The position numbers and the translations under genes are program-made. The notes below the pieces were generated by a model. That model did not search any database. It saw only the letters and a list, made by a program, of their open reading frames with translations, and was not told the origin of the DNA. A stretch of DNA of 64,000 nucleotides from Mesorhizobium amorphae CCNWGS0123 (GTDB taxonomy: Bacteria > Pseudomonadota > Alphaproteobacteria > Rhizobiales > Rhizobiaceae), in assembly GCF_001686985.1 (NCBI RefSeq), contig NZ_CP015318.1, positions 3,718,001 through 3,782,000 of the forward strand. The letters run 5' to 3'. Numbering within the stretch: position 1 is the first letter of the stretch; each line of letters opens with the position of its first letter. Positions 28,294 through 36,330 of this stretch are shown here, in pieces.

Positions 28294-29345
28294 CAGGCGG
28301 CGGGCGCGTCGAGCTTGGGCCGATCTACGGCCGAGAGTTCCAGGATCTTGGTGGTGTAGACATCCGCCGCCGCCGGCCGGCCGTTCGGGTATTGCCCGAC
28401 CTTGTCCAGCAGCGCCAATTGCTCCTCGATCGAGGCTGGGTCGAATGTCCCCCAGCCGTCCTTGGCAGTCTGCCCGTCGAAGGACAGCTTCAGCACCAGG
28501 TTGACCGTCTTTTCTTCCCAGCCGAGATCCATTTCCGGATAGGCGGCGACCATTTTCTTCACCGCTTCCTGCGGATTGGCGTGCACCCAGCCCCAACCCT
28601 TGGCGACGGCGCCGATGAACTTGGCCAGCGTGTCCGGATCCTTTTCGATCGCTGCATCGGTGGCGAAATAGACATCGGCATAGGAGCTCAGCCCGAGATC
28701 GCGCACCAGAAGGTCGATGCGATCGTCGCCGACGACGCTCAGCGCCTGCGTGTTGGTGATCCAGCCGCCGATGGCGTCGACATCGCCGCGCACCAGCGGC
28801 GCCTTGTCGAAGCCGACATTGACGATGGTGACTTCGGACGGGTCGATGCCGTTCTTGGCCAGGATCTCGTCGATGACGAAGCGCGCCGTCGGCTGGATGC
28901 CGATCTTCTTGCCCTTGAGGTCGGCGACGCCGCGGATCGGCTTGGCCGGCTTCGAGGTGAAGGCATAGGGGCCGGTGCGGAAGCCGCAAGCGATGATCTT
29001 GACCGGCACGCCGCTGGCCCGCGCCGCATAGAGCTGCGGCGTCTCGGAGAACTGGCCGAGCTGAGCGGCGCCCGAAATGACCGGCGGTACGGTGGCGGCA
29101 TTCGGCCCGCCGGGGCTGAATTCCACTTCCAGACCGGCGTCCTTGAAGTAGCCGTTGGCGACGGCGGCGATGTCGCCGATCTGTCCGTTCGACATCAGCC
29201 AGTCATACTGGATGACGACCTTGCCGGCCGCCTTGGCGCCGGGCGTCAGCACCAGCTGCATGCCGGCCGATGCGGCGGCAAGGCCGGCGATGCCGGCTTT
29301 CACGAAGCTGCGGCGGTTCATGTCGTAGTGTCCGTTCCCACTCAT
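28293..29345 (-). CDS. ABC transporter solute-binding protein, NMT1/SsuA-like, Tat signal
   Basis: A 350-residue periplasmic binding protein with AGGAG before ATG 29345. The signal has a twin-arginine start (MNRRSFVKAGIAGLAAASAG). The mature protein contains VVIQYDWLMSNGQIGDIAAV, the NMT1/THI5-type VEFSPGGPNAATVPPVISG and PVKIIACGFRTGPYAFTSKP. This family carries sulfonates, nitrate, pyrimidine precursors and aromatic acids. It heads the transporter genes and follows the VOC gene by 65 bases, in which a weak GCGCCG/CGGCGC hairpin sits (29385-29402). The neighbouring oxidase suggests a hydroxy-acid-yielding substrate, by inference. Confidence 0.9.
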   Translation of the reverse strand: MSGNGHYDMNRRSFVKAGIAGLAAASAGMQLVLTPGAKAAGKVVIQYDWLMSNGQIGDIAAVANGYFKDAGLEVEFSPGGPNAATVPPVISGAAQLGQFSETPQLYAARASGVPVKIIACGFRTGPYAFTSKPAKPIRGVADLKGKKIGIQPTARFVIDEILAKNGIDPSEVTIVNVGFDKAPLVRGDVDAIGGWITNTQALSVVGDDRIDLLVRDLGLSSYADVYFATDAAIEKDPDTLAKFIGAVAKGWGWVHANPQEAVKKMVAAYPEMDLGWEEKTVNLVLKLSFDGQTAKDGWGTFDPASIEEQLALLDKVGQYPNGRPAAADVYTTKILELSAVDRPKLDAPAA

Positions 29346-29410
29346 TTGTTGCTCCTGTTGCAAGACTTCTTGTTTCTTCTTCAGGCGCCGCTCCCACGGC
29401 GCGGCGTCGT

Positions 29411-29854
29411 CTACGGCTGTTCGTCGTGGTAGTCGCCGGGGCCGCCGTCGAGCCAGGCGTATAATTCCCAAAGCGTATCGTCGGGATCGGTGAAGTAGGC
29501 GCAGCGCGCGTTCCAGACATAGTCTTGCGGAGGGCCATAGAAGGGCACGCCCTTGGCGCTCAGCTCGCCATGCAGCCGGTCGATATCGGCGGGCGTATCG
29601 AGTTTCACTGCCACGCAGACCTTGTGCGCCTGGCGCGGCGACTTGAGCTTCGACACGCCGGTATGGCGGCTGATATGGTCGATCTCCCATGCCGCGAGTG
29701 TGACGCCCTCGCCATGGAAATCGGCAAAGCCTTCGGCGCGGCGGCGCAGCCGAAAGCCGAGCTTTTCGACATAGAAGTCGACCGTCCGCTCGATATCCTC
29801 GACGAGCAGGCAGACATCCGAAATCGCGTATGCGCCTCCGAGCGGCATGGTCAT
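29411..29854 (-). CDS. VOC family (glyoxalase/dioxygenase fold) protein
   Basis: A 147-residue single-chain VOC protein. Paired motifs ISDVCLLVEDIERTVDFYVE at the start and AYFTDPDDTLWELYAWLDG at the end supply possible metal ligands (His/Glu positions), although the first ligand His is absent at the usual site. It overlaps the GntR regulator by four bases (ATGA). Its place between regulator and transporter implies an enzymatic or binding role for the transported compound. Confidence 0.82.
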   Translation of the reverse strand: MTMPLGGAYAISDVCLLVEDIERTVDFYVEKLGFRLRRRAEGFADFHGEGVTLAAWEIDHISRHTGVSKLKSPRQAHKVCVAVKLDTPADIDRLHGELSAKGVPFYGPPQDYVWNARCAYFTDPDDTLWELYAWLDGGPGDYHDEQP

Positions 29855-30594
29855 TTTCCCTTGCCGGTATGCTTGGCGCGCGCCGCGGGCAGCTTGACGC
29901 CGACACGCTCGGCGGCGCCGATGATATGCGCGCGCATCGCCGCCTCGGCCGCCTTCGGGTCGCCGGCGACCAGTGCCTCGTAGATGCGCACATGCTCGCC
30001 GACATTGACGTCGACCAGGTCGTGCAGCGGGTTGGTGAGGCGGGCGTAGTGGATCGAGCGGCGGATCTGCTCGCAGACGAAGGAAATGAAGGTGTGGATG
30101 TAGCTGTTGCCGGTGGCGCGTGCGATCTCGCGATGGAACAGCAGATCGGCGTCGATGCTGCCTTCTTCCCAGCGCTCCTCGCCGCTCATGCGGTCGAGTG
30201 CTGCCTTGATGGCGTCGAGGTGCTCCTGTCCGCGCCGCTCGGCGGCAAGGGCTGCCGACTCGGCCTCGAGGATGCAGCGCAGCTCGAACAGCCGCTCCAT
30301 ATTCTCGGTGTCTTTCAGTGCTTCGCCGTCGATGCGGATCGAGGCGCGCTGCTCCGGCGCCAGCACGAAGGCGCCGACGCCTTGCCGCGCCTCGATCATG
30401 CCGTCGGCGCGAAGCTGGGCGATCGCTTCGCGCACCACATTGCGGCTGACGCCGAATTTCTCCGAAAGCTGCTGCTCCGTCGGCAGCCTGGTGCCCGGAT
30501 TGAGTTCGCCGGAGTCGATCTCGCGGCTGAGGAAGGCGGCGACACGGTGCGGCAGCGCTTCCACGGTGCCGATGGCGGCCAGTCTTTGCTTCAT
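29851..30594 (-). CDS. GntR family regulator, FadR subfamily
   Basis: A 247-residue repressor with an N-terminal winged helix: LNPGTRLPTEQQLSEKFGVS and NVVREAIAQLRADGMIEARQG. The FCD ligand domain includes ELRCILEAESAALAAER and metal-type His/Asp residues in LLFHREIARATGN and VGEHVRIYEAL. FCD domains bind small carboxylic acids. It is embedded in the operon it probably controls, overlapping both the oxidase stop (30591) and the VOC start. A candidate operator lies at 32059-32070. Confidence 0.93.
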   Translation of the reverse strand: MKQRLAAIGTVEALPHRVAAFLSREIDSGELNPGTRLPTEQQLSEKFGVSRNVVREAIAQLRADGMIEARQGVGAFVLAPEQRASIRIDGEALKDTENMERLFELRCILEAESAALAAERRGQEHLDAIKAALDRMSGEERWEEGSIDADLLFHREIARATGNSYIHTFISFVCEQIRRSIHYARLTNPLHDLVDVNVGEHVRIYEALVAGDPKAAEAAMRAHIIGAAERVGVKLPAARAKHTGKGK

Positions 30595-32027
30595 GAAGAG
30601 GTCTCCGTCAAAGGCAGAAGGCAGCCGGGGTTCATCAGTCCTTGCGGGTCGAGCGCATCCTTCAGCGCAGTGACGAGCCGGCGATGGGTGGGTGCCAGGC
30701 CAGCCCAGAAGGCGCGGGTGCGGGTGCGGCCGATGCCGTGCTCGGCGCTGATCGAGCCGCCGAGCGCGCCGGCGATCCGGTAGAGTTCCGCGGTGATGTC
30801 GGCGCCCGTGGCACGCGCCTCGCTTTCGGCAAGGTCGGCTGGCGGCAGCACGTTGAAATGGATGTTGCCGTCGCCGGCATGACCGTAGGCCTGCGGCAGC
30901 CAGCCGGGATGGTCGAGCGTAACGAAGCGGCGAGCCTGATCGATGAGGGTGGGGACGTCCGATATCCTGACGGCAAGGTCGGTGCGCACATGGTAGCCGC
31001 GCTTTGCCTGGCCCTCGACCAGCCCTTCGCGGATCGCCCAGAAGGATTTGGCCTGCGCGCCGCTTTCGGCAAGCAAGGCTTCGGTGACGAGACCGCTCCC
31101 CATGGCGCCGGCCAGGAAGTCGACCAGCAACGCGCGCAGATCGACCGCGGCACTTGCGGACAGTTCGATCAGCACGTGGACGGGAGCCTCGACCGGCGAG
31201 GCAATATCGGCGTCGATCAGGCGCGCCAGTTCGATGCATTCCGAACCGATGATCTCGAAAGCCGACATCAGATCGGCCGAGGCCCGGCGCGCCTGCCGGA
31301 ACAGCGTGATGGCTGCTTCGAACGAGGCAAGGCCGAGATAGGCCGTTTCGACCCGAACGGGTTTCGGAAACAGTTTCAGCTCGACGCCGGTGATGATGCC
31401 GAGCGTCCCTTCGCTGCCGATGAAAAGCTGCTTCAAATCGTAGCCGCGATTGTCCTTGCGCAGACCGGAAAAGCCGCTCCACAATTCACCGTCCGGCAGC
31501 ACGACTTCGAGGCCGAGGATGAGATCGCGCGCCATGCCGTAGCGCAGCACATTGATACCGCCGGCGTTACTCGCCGCATTGCCGCCGATCTGGCAACTGC
31601 CCTGGGCGCCGAGCGCCAGCGGAAACAGGCAGTCATGCGCCTCGCTGGCGTCCTTGATGGTCTGCAGGACGCAGCCGGCATCGGCCTGCAGGACGAAATT
31701 GTCGGCATCGACGAGACGGAGGGCGTTCAGCCGTTCCAGGTTGACGACCACCGATCCACGGGCCTCGATGTCGATCGCGCCCGCCACCAGCCCCGTGTTG
31801 CCGCCTTGCGGGATGATGCCCAGCCCAAGCGCTGCGCACAGCCGCACCACCGCCTGAACCTCGGCGACCGAAGCCGGCTTCAGCACGGCAAGCGCGCCGC
31901 CATGGTGATCGCCCGACCAGTCGCCAAGGTATTTCGCCATGTCGGCGGCGTCGATGGCGACGCCGCCTTGCCCGACAGCGCCTTCCATGGCGCTGAGGAT
32001 TTTTGGCGAAAGGCGGTGAACGGTCAT
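30591..32027 (-). CDS. FAD-binding 2-hydroxyacid dehydrogenase/oxidase, GlcD type
   Basis: About 478 residues from ATG 32027 (491 if ATG 32066 is used). The PCMH FAD-binding fold contains IIPQGGNTGLVAGAIDIE, the GGNAASNAGGINVLRYGM block and GVELKLFPKPVR. The C-terminal FAD-oxidase C domain contains YGHAGDGNIHFNVLPP with the metal/substrate His residues and ISAEHGIGRTR. The family includes D-2-hydroxyglutarate, D-lactate and glycolate dehydrogenases. The missing GlcE/GlcF subunits favour a single-subunit D-2-hydroxyacid dehydrogenase. It is first in a regulator-VOC-transporter run. Confidence 0.9.
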   Translation of the reverse strand: MTVHRLSPKILSAMEGAVGQGGVAIDAADMAKYLGDWSGDHHGGALAVLKPASVAEVQAVVRLCAALGLGIIPQGGNTGLVAGAIDIEARGSVVVNLERLNALRLVDADNFVLQADAGCVLQTIKDASEAHDCLFPLALGAQGSCQIGGNAASNAGGINVLRYGMARDLILGLEVVLPDGELWSGFSGLRKDNRGYDLKQLFIGSEGTLGIITGVELKLFPKPVRVETAYLGLASFEAAITLFRQARRASADLMSAFEIIGSECIELARLIDADIASPVEAPVHVLIELSASAAVDLRALLVDFLAGAMGSGLVTEALLAESGAQAKSFWAIREGLVEGQAKRGYHVRTDLAVRISDVPTLIDQARRFVTLDHPGWLPQAYGHAGDGNIHFNVLPPADLAESEARATGADITAELYRIAGALGGSISAEHGIGRTRTRAFWAGLAPTHRRLVTALKDALDPQGLMNPGCLLPLTETSS

Positions 32028-32058
32028 GAACGGGCCGAAGCGATGTCTGGAGATAGGG

Positions 32059-32070
32059 TGATACATATCA
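32059..32070. promoter_or_regulatory. candidate GntR/FadR operator
   Basis: TGATA-CA-TATCA is an inverted repeat with 5-base arms, the size of operators of FadR-subfamily regulators. It covers the alternative start codon 32066 of the oxidase, which argues for the later ATG at 32027. The regulator in the same operon (29851) is the natural candidate, by inference. Confidence 0.35.
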
Positions 32071-32308
32071 TCCTACAACTGAGATCGAGTCAACGGCTCC
32101 CGGGAAAATCGGGCTAATCACCGACACCGTCTGGGATGAAGATGTCGAGAGCTGCCTATGCCGCCGGCAAAGTGAGGGTCGTGTTGGACGTATCGGGTTT
32201 AGGACCTGCTCATGCGCCGTCTTGGCCGATTGCCGCCAGGTCGAAAGCATTTCAATGGTGAGCGGCGGCTCGCCCGCGACCGTTGATCCAGCAAGGCATG
32301 GGGACAAG

Positions 32309-33487
32309 ATGATCGAATTGCCGTTTACGCGTGACGAATACCAGCAACGGCTTCGAAAGATCCGCGCCGAGATGGCAAGGCGCGGCATCGAACTTCTGAT
32401 CGTGAACGATGTCGCCAACCAGCATTACATCACCGGCTATGACGGCTGGTCATTCTACACGCCGCAAATGGTGCTCGTTCCGATCGAAGAGGCCGAGCCG
32501 GTCTGGATCGGCCGCGCCATGGATGCAGCCGGCGGTCTCCTGACAGCCTGGATGAAGCCCGAGAATGTGGTCGGCTTCCCGGAAGACTATGTCCAACGCG
32601 GCGATCGCCATCCCATGGACTGGATAGCAGCCTGGATCGTCGCCAAGGGCTGGGGCAATCGTCACATCGGCATCGAGCTCGAAGCCTATTATTTCTCGCC
32701 GAAAGGGCATGCCCGGCTTGTCGCCGGACTGCCCAATGCCAGGCTGCACGACGCTGATCTGCTGGTGAACTGGATACGCGCGGTCAAATCAGCGCCAGAG
32801 ATCGATTATTTGCGCAAGGCATCAACCTTGGCCGAAGCGGCGGTCGCGCGGGCCTTCGAAATTATTGCACCGGGCGTTCGCGAATGCGATGCGATTGCTT
32901 CCATCCAGGCGGCACAGATCGCCGGCAGCCCGGACTTCGCGGGCGACATCACCGCTCTGCCTCCGACAATTCTCGGTGGCGAGAATGCCTCCGCTCCGCA
33001 CATCATGTGGAGCGACAGGCGGTTCGGGGAGAACGAGACGATCGCCCTGGAACTCGCCGGGGTCTGCCGCCGCTATGCCGCCGGGCTCGCAAGAACGCTG
33101 CAGCTTGGCAAGACGCCGACCAATGTTTCGGACACGGCAAGGGCGGTGATCGAGGGCATGGACGCGGTACTCGAAGCGGCCAGGCCAGGAACGACCGCCG
33201 AGGCGGTCGAAGCTGCGTGGCGCAAGGTCATTCAACGCTACGGGCTGAAGAAGGAGTCGCGTATCGGCTATTCCATCGGCGTCGCGTACCCGCCGGATTG
33301 GGGCGAGCACACGATCAGCCTGAGGCCAGGCGACAAGACGGTGCTTGCGCCTGGCAACGTCGTGCATTCCATTCTCGGCATGTGGATGGACGGCTGGGGC
33401 ATCGAGATCAGCGAGACCATCCTGGTGACCGAAACCGGCAATGAAACCCTGACCAGGTTCCCGCGAGACATCCATGTCAAATCCTGA
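32309..33487 (+). CDS. M24 creatinase-like protein, DoeA/ectoine hydrolase-like
   Basis: 392 residues. The N-terminal creatinase domain (LPFTRDEYQQRLRKIRAEMA, HYITGYDGWSFYTPQ, VQRGDRHPMDWIAAW) and the C-terminal pita-bread fold resemble DoeA, which opens the ectoine ring to N-acetyl-diaminobutyrate. The metal ligands of M24 peptidases are not evident: the usual DxGxxxxGYxxDxxR stretch is replaced by LELAGVCRRYAAGLART, and the HGxGH motif by PPDWGEHTISLRPGDK, as in metal-independent creatinase-type members. It overlaps an M20 amidohydrolase rather than doeB, so an analogous pathway for another cyclic or N-substituted amino acid is possible. The start is uncertain; an earlier ATG lies at 32255. 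Confidence 0.8.
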   Translation: MIELPFTRDEYQQRLRKIRAEMARRGIELLIVNDVANQHYITGYDGWSFYTPQMVLVPIEEAEPVWIGRAMDAAGGLLTAWMKPENVVGFPEDYVQRGDRHPMDWIAAWIVAKGWGNRHIGIELEAYYFSPKGHARLVAGLPNARLHDADLLVNWIRAVKSAPEIDYLRKASTLAEAAVARAFEIIAPGVRECDAIASIQAAQIAGSPDFAGDITALPPTILGGENASAPHIMWSDRRFGENETIALELAGVCRRYAAGLARTLQLGKTPTNVSDTARAVIEGMDAVLEAARPGTTAEAVEAAWRKVIQRYGLKKESRIGYSIGVAYPPDWGEHTISLRPGDKTVLAPGNVVHSILGMWMDGWGIEISETILVTETGNETLTRFPRDIHVKS

Positions 33488-34718
33488 CGATCCGACGGCG
33501 GTTGGCGGTGCCGCGGCTCCCGTCCCAGTCGACATCGATGCCGGGATCCTCGACCGGATGATCGAGATCCGCCGGCATCTGCATCGCAATCCGGAGCTTT
33601 CGAACCGGGAAGTGAACACGCAGCGTTACCTGCGGCAGATGCTGGCAGATCAGGGAATTGCCGACATTCGCGACGTCGCGGGCTTTGGTCTGGCCGTCGA
33701 TATTGTCGGCACCGGGAAGCCTTCAAATCGCAAGCTGGTCATTCGCGCAGACATCGATGCCTTGCCGATCGAGGAAGAATCCGGCGTCGACTATGCGTCG
33801 ATAAATCCAGGCGTGATGCATGCATGCGGTCACGATGCCCATGCATCGATGGGCTTTGCGGTTGCCGCGCATCTTCATCGGTCGAGGGATGATTTTGGCG
33901 GAACCGTGCGCCTCATCTTCCAGCCGGCCGAGGAAGACGAACCGTCGGGCGGGAGACGGGTGGTCGAAGAGGGGCTTCTTGACGATGTCGACGCCGCCAT
34001 CTGCGTTCATGTCGATCCGTACACGCAGTCCGGCAAGATTGCCGTCAGCTCCGGTCCATACACCCTGGCTTGCGATACGTTCGATGTTGTCGTCACGGGC
34101 TCCGCCGCGCACGCCGCAAAACCGTATGAAGGTATCGATGCGATAGCCGTGGCCTGTTCGATGGTCACCGAACTGCAGAAGATCGTCTCGCGCGAGATCG
34201 ACCCTTACGACCCGCTGGTCATATCCGTTACCACCATCAATGGCGGTAGCGCCTACAATGTGATCGCCGGCAAGGTCACGTTGAAAGGCACCATCCGCAG
34301 CGGCAGCGACGCCTCTCGCGAGCGGGCCTGGCGCCGCGTTCGTGCCATACTCGAGGGGATAGCGACGAGCCACGGCGCGAGTGTCCAGCTCGACATCCAC
34401 AAGGGCGAGCCGGGGGTCGTCAACGATGTCGAGATGACTGAACTGGTTGTCGCCAGCGCCAAGGCCTGCATCGGGGCTGAAAATGTTCTCAACACGCCCG
34501 GATGGACCATCGCCGACGACTTTGGCTACTACAGCGAGAAACGCCCGTCGGTCTATTTCCGGCTCGGAATCCGCAATGAAGCGGTCGGATCGGTCTTTCC
34601 GCTGCACCATGCCAGGTTTCGTGTCGACGAGGCCGCCCTGAAACTCGGTGCGGCCACTCTGGCTTCGGCAGCGACGATGTTTCTGTCGACGCAGCCGGAA
34701 AGTCTCGACGCACAGTGA
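33474..34718 (+). CDS. M20 family amidohydrolase (hippurate/IAA-amino-acid hydrolase type)
   Basis: A 414-residue zinc hydrolase of the M20D group that cleaves N-acyl amino acids. Metal and catalytic residues are in HACGHDAHASMGFA (about 116-129), the base region in LIFQPAEEDEPSGG and the C-terminal ligand His in FPLHHARFRVDE. The dimerisation domain lies between. It overlaps the DoeA-like gene by 14 bases, so the two are co-translated. It could remove the acyl group from the product of the DoeA-like reaction, taking the place of DoeB, which belongs to a different family. That pathway is inference. Confidence 0.9.
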   Translation: MSNPDDPTAVGGAAAPVPVDIDAGILDRMIEIRRHLHRNPELSNREVNTQRYLRQMLADQGIADIRDVAGFGLAVDIVGTGKPSNRKLVIRADIDALPIEEESGVDYASINPGVMHACGHDAHASMGFAVAAHLHRSRDDFGGTVRLIFQPAEEDEPSGGRRVVEEGLLDDVDAAICVHVDPYTQSGKIAVSSGPYTLACDTFDVVVTGSAAHAAKPYEGIDAIAVACSMVTELQKIVSREIDPYDPLVISVTTINGGSAYNVIAGKVTLKGTIRSGSDASRERAWRRVRAILEGIATSHGASVQLDIHKGEPGVVNDVEMTELVVASAKACIGAENVLNTPGWTIADDFGYYSEKRPSVYFRLGIRNEAVGSVFPLHHARFRVDEAALKLGAATLASAATMFLSTQPESLDAQ

Positions 34719-34736
34719 ATTGCGGGACAGGGTGGC

Positions 34737-36029
34737 CTAGAGGTACTGCTCGACCTTCCTGCCGACGGTCAGGAAACGCAGCGGATCGACGGCCTCGCCA
34801 TTGTGGCGAACCTCATAGTGCAGATGCGGGCCGGTCGAGCGGCCGCTGCTGCCGGTCTTGCCGATGACGTCGCCGGCCGCGAGCTTCTGGCCGACAGTGA
34901 CGTCGATTTCGCTGAGATGCCCGTAGCGCGTGGCAAAGCCGTTGCCGTGATCGACCTCGACCATGCGGCCATAGCCGCCGTTCCAGCCGGCCTTGACGAC
35001 GACACCGGGAGCCGTGACCTTGGCCGCCATGCCGATCGGGGCCCTGAAATCCATGCCCGAATGCAGTGCGGCAGTGCCGAGGATCGGGTCGGTGCGCACG
35101 CCGAACGGGCTGGTGACGGAATGGCCGGGAGCGGGATTGGCGAGCGGCAGCTTGCGCGCTTCCTTCTTCAGATGATCGAGCGCGTCCAGCGCCTCGTCCA
35201 GTTCCTTGACCTTGCTGTCGAAGATCATCGACCCGTCGACCGGGATCAGCGGGCCGCCGGCATCGCTCTTGCCGAATTCGCTGTCGACCGGCAGCCCGGC
35301 AGCCTGCAGTGCCTGGGTTATGGCATCGGCACTCTTGTAGGCGTTGTCGGCAAGCGTGGCGACGCGGGTAAGCTGTTCGGTTTCGATGGCCTTGAGCGAC
35401 TGGTTGATCGACACGAACAGCCTGTCGGCACGGTCGGCGGCCGAATCGCTGGGCAGCGGCTCGGAGCGGGTCGACCACAGCGAGAACGGCCTGGTGTCGC
35501 CGGCGCCCGGACTGGTGGTAAGGCTGGCCACGGAATAGGCCGCTGGCTGGGCGATACCGCCGGTCACGTCGGCATGTTCGTCGGGCTTGGCGGCGGCATC
35601 GGCTGCAGCGGGCGCGGTGCCGACTTCGCTTTCGGCACGTTCGAGGATCGGGCCGAGGCGGCCGTGGCGCTGGCTGAGCTGGCTCTGCCGCTCGAGAAGC
35701 TCGCTCACCTTGGTTTCCATGAGTTGCTGGTCGAGAAGCTGGCGGCTGGTGATGCGGTCGACCTGGGCGCGAAGCGCCGAGATGCGGTCCTCATAGGCCT
35801 GCTGCATGCGTGCCTGGCGCGCCGTGGTGGCGCCGATCAGATCGTCGCGCAGTACCAGATAGGAGGTCGCCAGGAGGTAGCCGATGGCGATCGCCGCCAG
35901 CGCCGAGCCGATGAAGGCGGCAAGCCAGGGGCGGATGGTGAAATGCCGTATCTCGTTGCCCCGGGCGATGATGACTGTGTGGGGCTCTTTGCGCCTGCCG
36001 AAGACCGCTGACTGACCGGTTAGGTTCAC
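34737..36029 (-). CDS. M23 family peptidase (LytM domain) with membrane anchor
   Basis: 430 residues. There is one N-terminal membrane helix (WLAAFIGSALAAIAIGYLLA, about 34-53), then a coiled coil (RQARMQQAYEDRISALRAQV onward), a low-complexity Ala/Asp linker and a C-terminal LytM domain. Zn ligands are in HSGMDFRAPIG and PHLHYEVRHNG, with the second His in RYGHLSEI. This is the normal architecture of periplasmic peptidoglycan hydrolases or division activators (EnvC/NlpD-like), here membrane tethered. It lies convergent to the M20 gene. All catalytic residues are present, so it is probably an active endopeptidase. Confidence 0.92.
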   Translation of the reverse strand: MNLTGQSAVFGRRKEPHTVIIARGNEIRHFTIRPWLAAFIGSALAAIAIGYLLATSYLVLRDDLIGATTARQARMQQAYEDRISALRAQVDRITSRQLLDQQLMETKVSELLERQSQLSQRHGRLGPILERAESEVGTAPAAADAAAKPDEHADVTGGIAQPAAYSVASLTTSPGAGDTRPFSLWSTRSEPLPSDSAADRADRLFVSINQSLKAIETEQLTRVATLADNAYKSADAITQALQAAGLPVDSEFGKSDAGGPLIPVDGSMIFDSKVKELDEALDALDHLKKEARKLPLANPAPGHSVTSPFGVRTDPILGTAALHSGMDFRAPIGMAAKVTAPGVVVKAGWNGGYGRMVEVDHGNGFATRYGHLSEIDVTVGQKLAAGDVIGKTGSSGRSTGPHLHYEVRHNGEAVDPLRFLTVGRKVEQYL

Positions 36030-36187
36030 GGGACCAAGCTTTCGTTACGACATCAACGACAGGCCTGATTACACATCATTAAGGTTAACGGTCGGTTGAT
36101 TTGGCGCAACGCCTTGCAATTCACGGGTTGTAGCCGTTTTAAGATGAGGCGCGCCATCGCGTCGCCCATCGCGCCGACCGGCAAACC
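36030..36187. other. gap between M23 peptidase and phage-type fragment
   Basis: No convincing gene. It holds the M23 promoter side and AT-rich sequence near 36055-36110. A short minus-strand frame (36053-36403) has no start-site or family support. Confidence 0.5.
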
Positions 36188-36330
36188 TTCTTCACGTGAT
36201 TCTTCGACGGCATCCTGACCGTCACCAAAGGCGGCAACATGAAGCTTGCCGGCAACGTCATAGCCTCGGTGCTGGACACCCTGACCGTGACCTGGGATGG
36301 TACGAAATGTGCCAGTCGGTGAACGTCTAG
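36188..36330 (+). pseudogene. C-terminal remnant of a phage structural/tail-type protein
   Basis: Read in the plus frame through 36206, the sequence is DGILTVTKGGNMKLAGNV and then IASVLDTLTVTWDGTK, which resembles the common phage-structural ending LAG...DTLTLVWDGTxWYExSRSVN. A TGA interrupts the frame at 36197. One missing base near 36308 changes the end from W-CQSVNV to CASR. It ends against the methyltransferase stop on the other strand. The assignment is from memory of the motif and is tentative. Confidence 0.4.
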
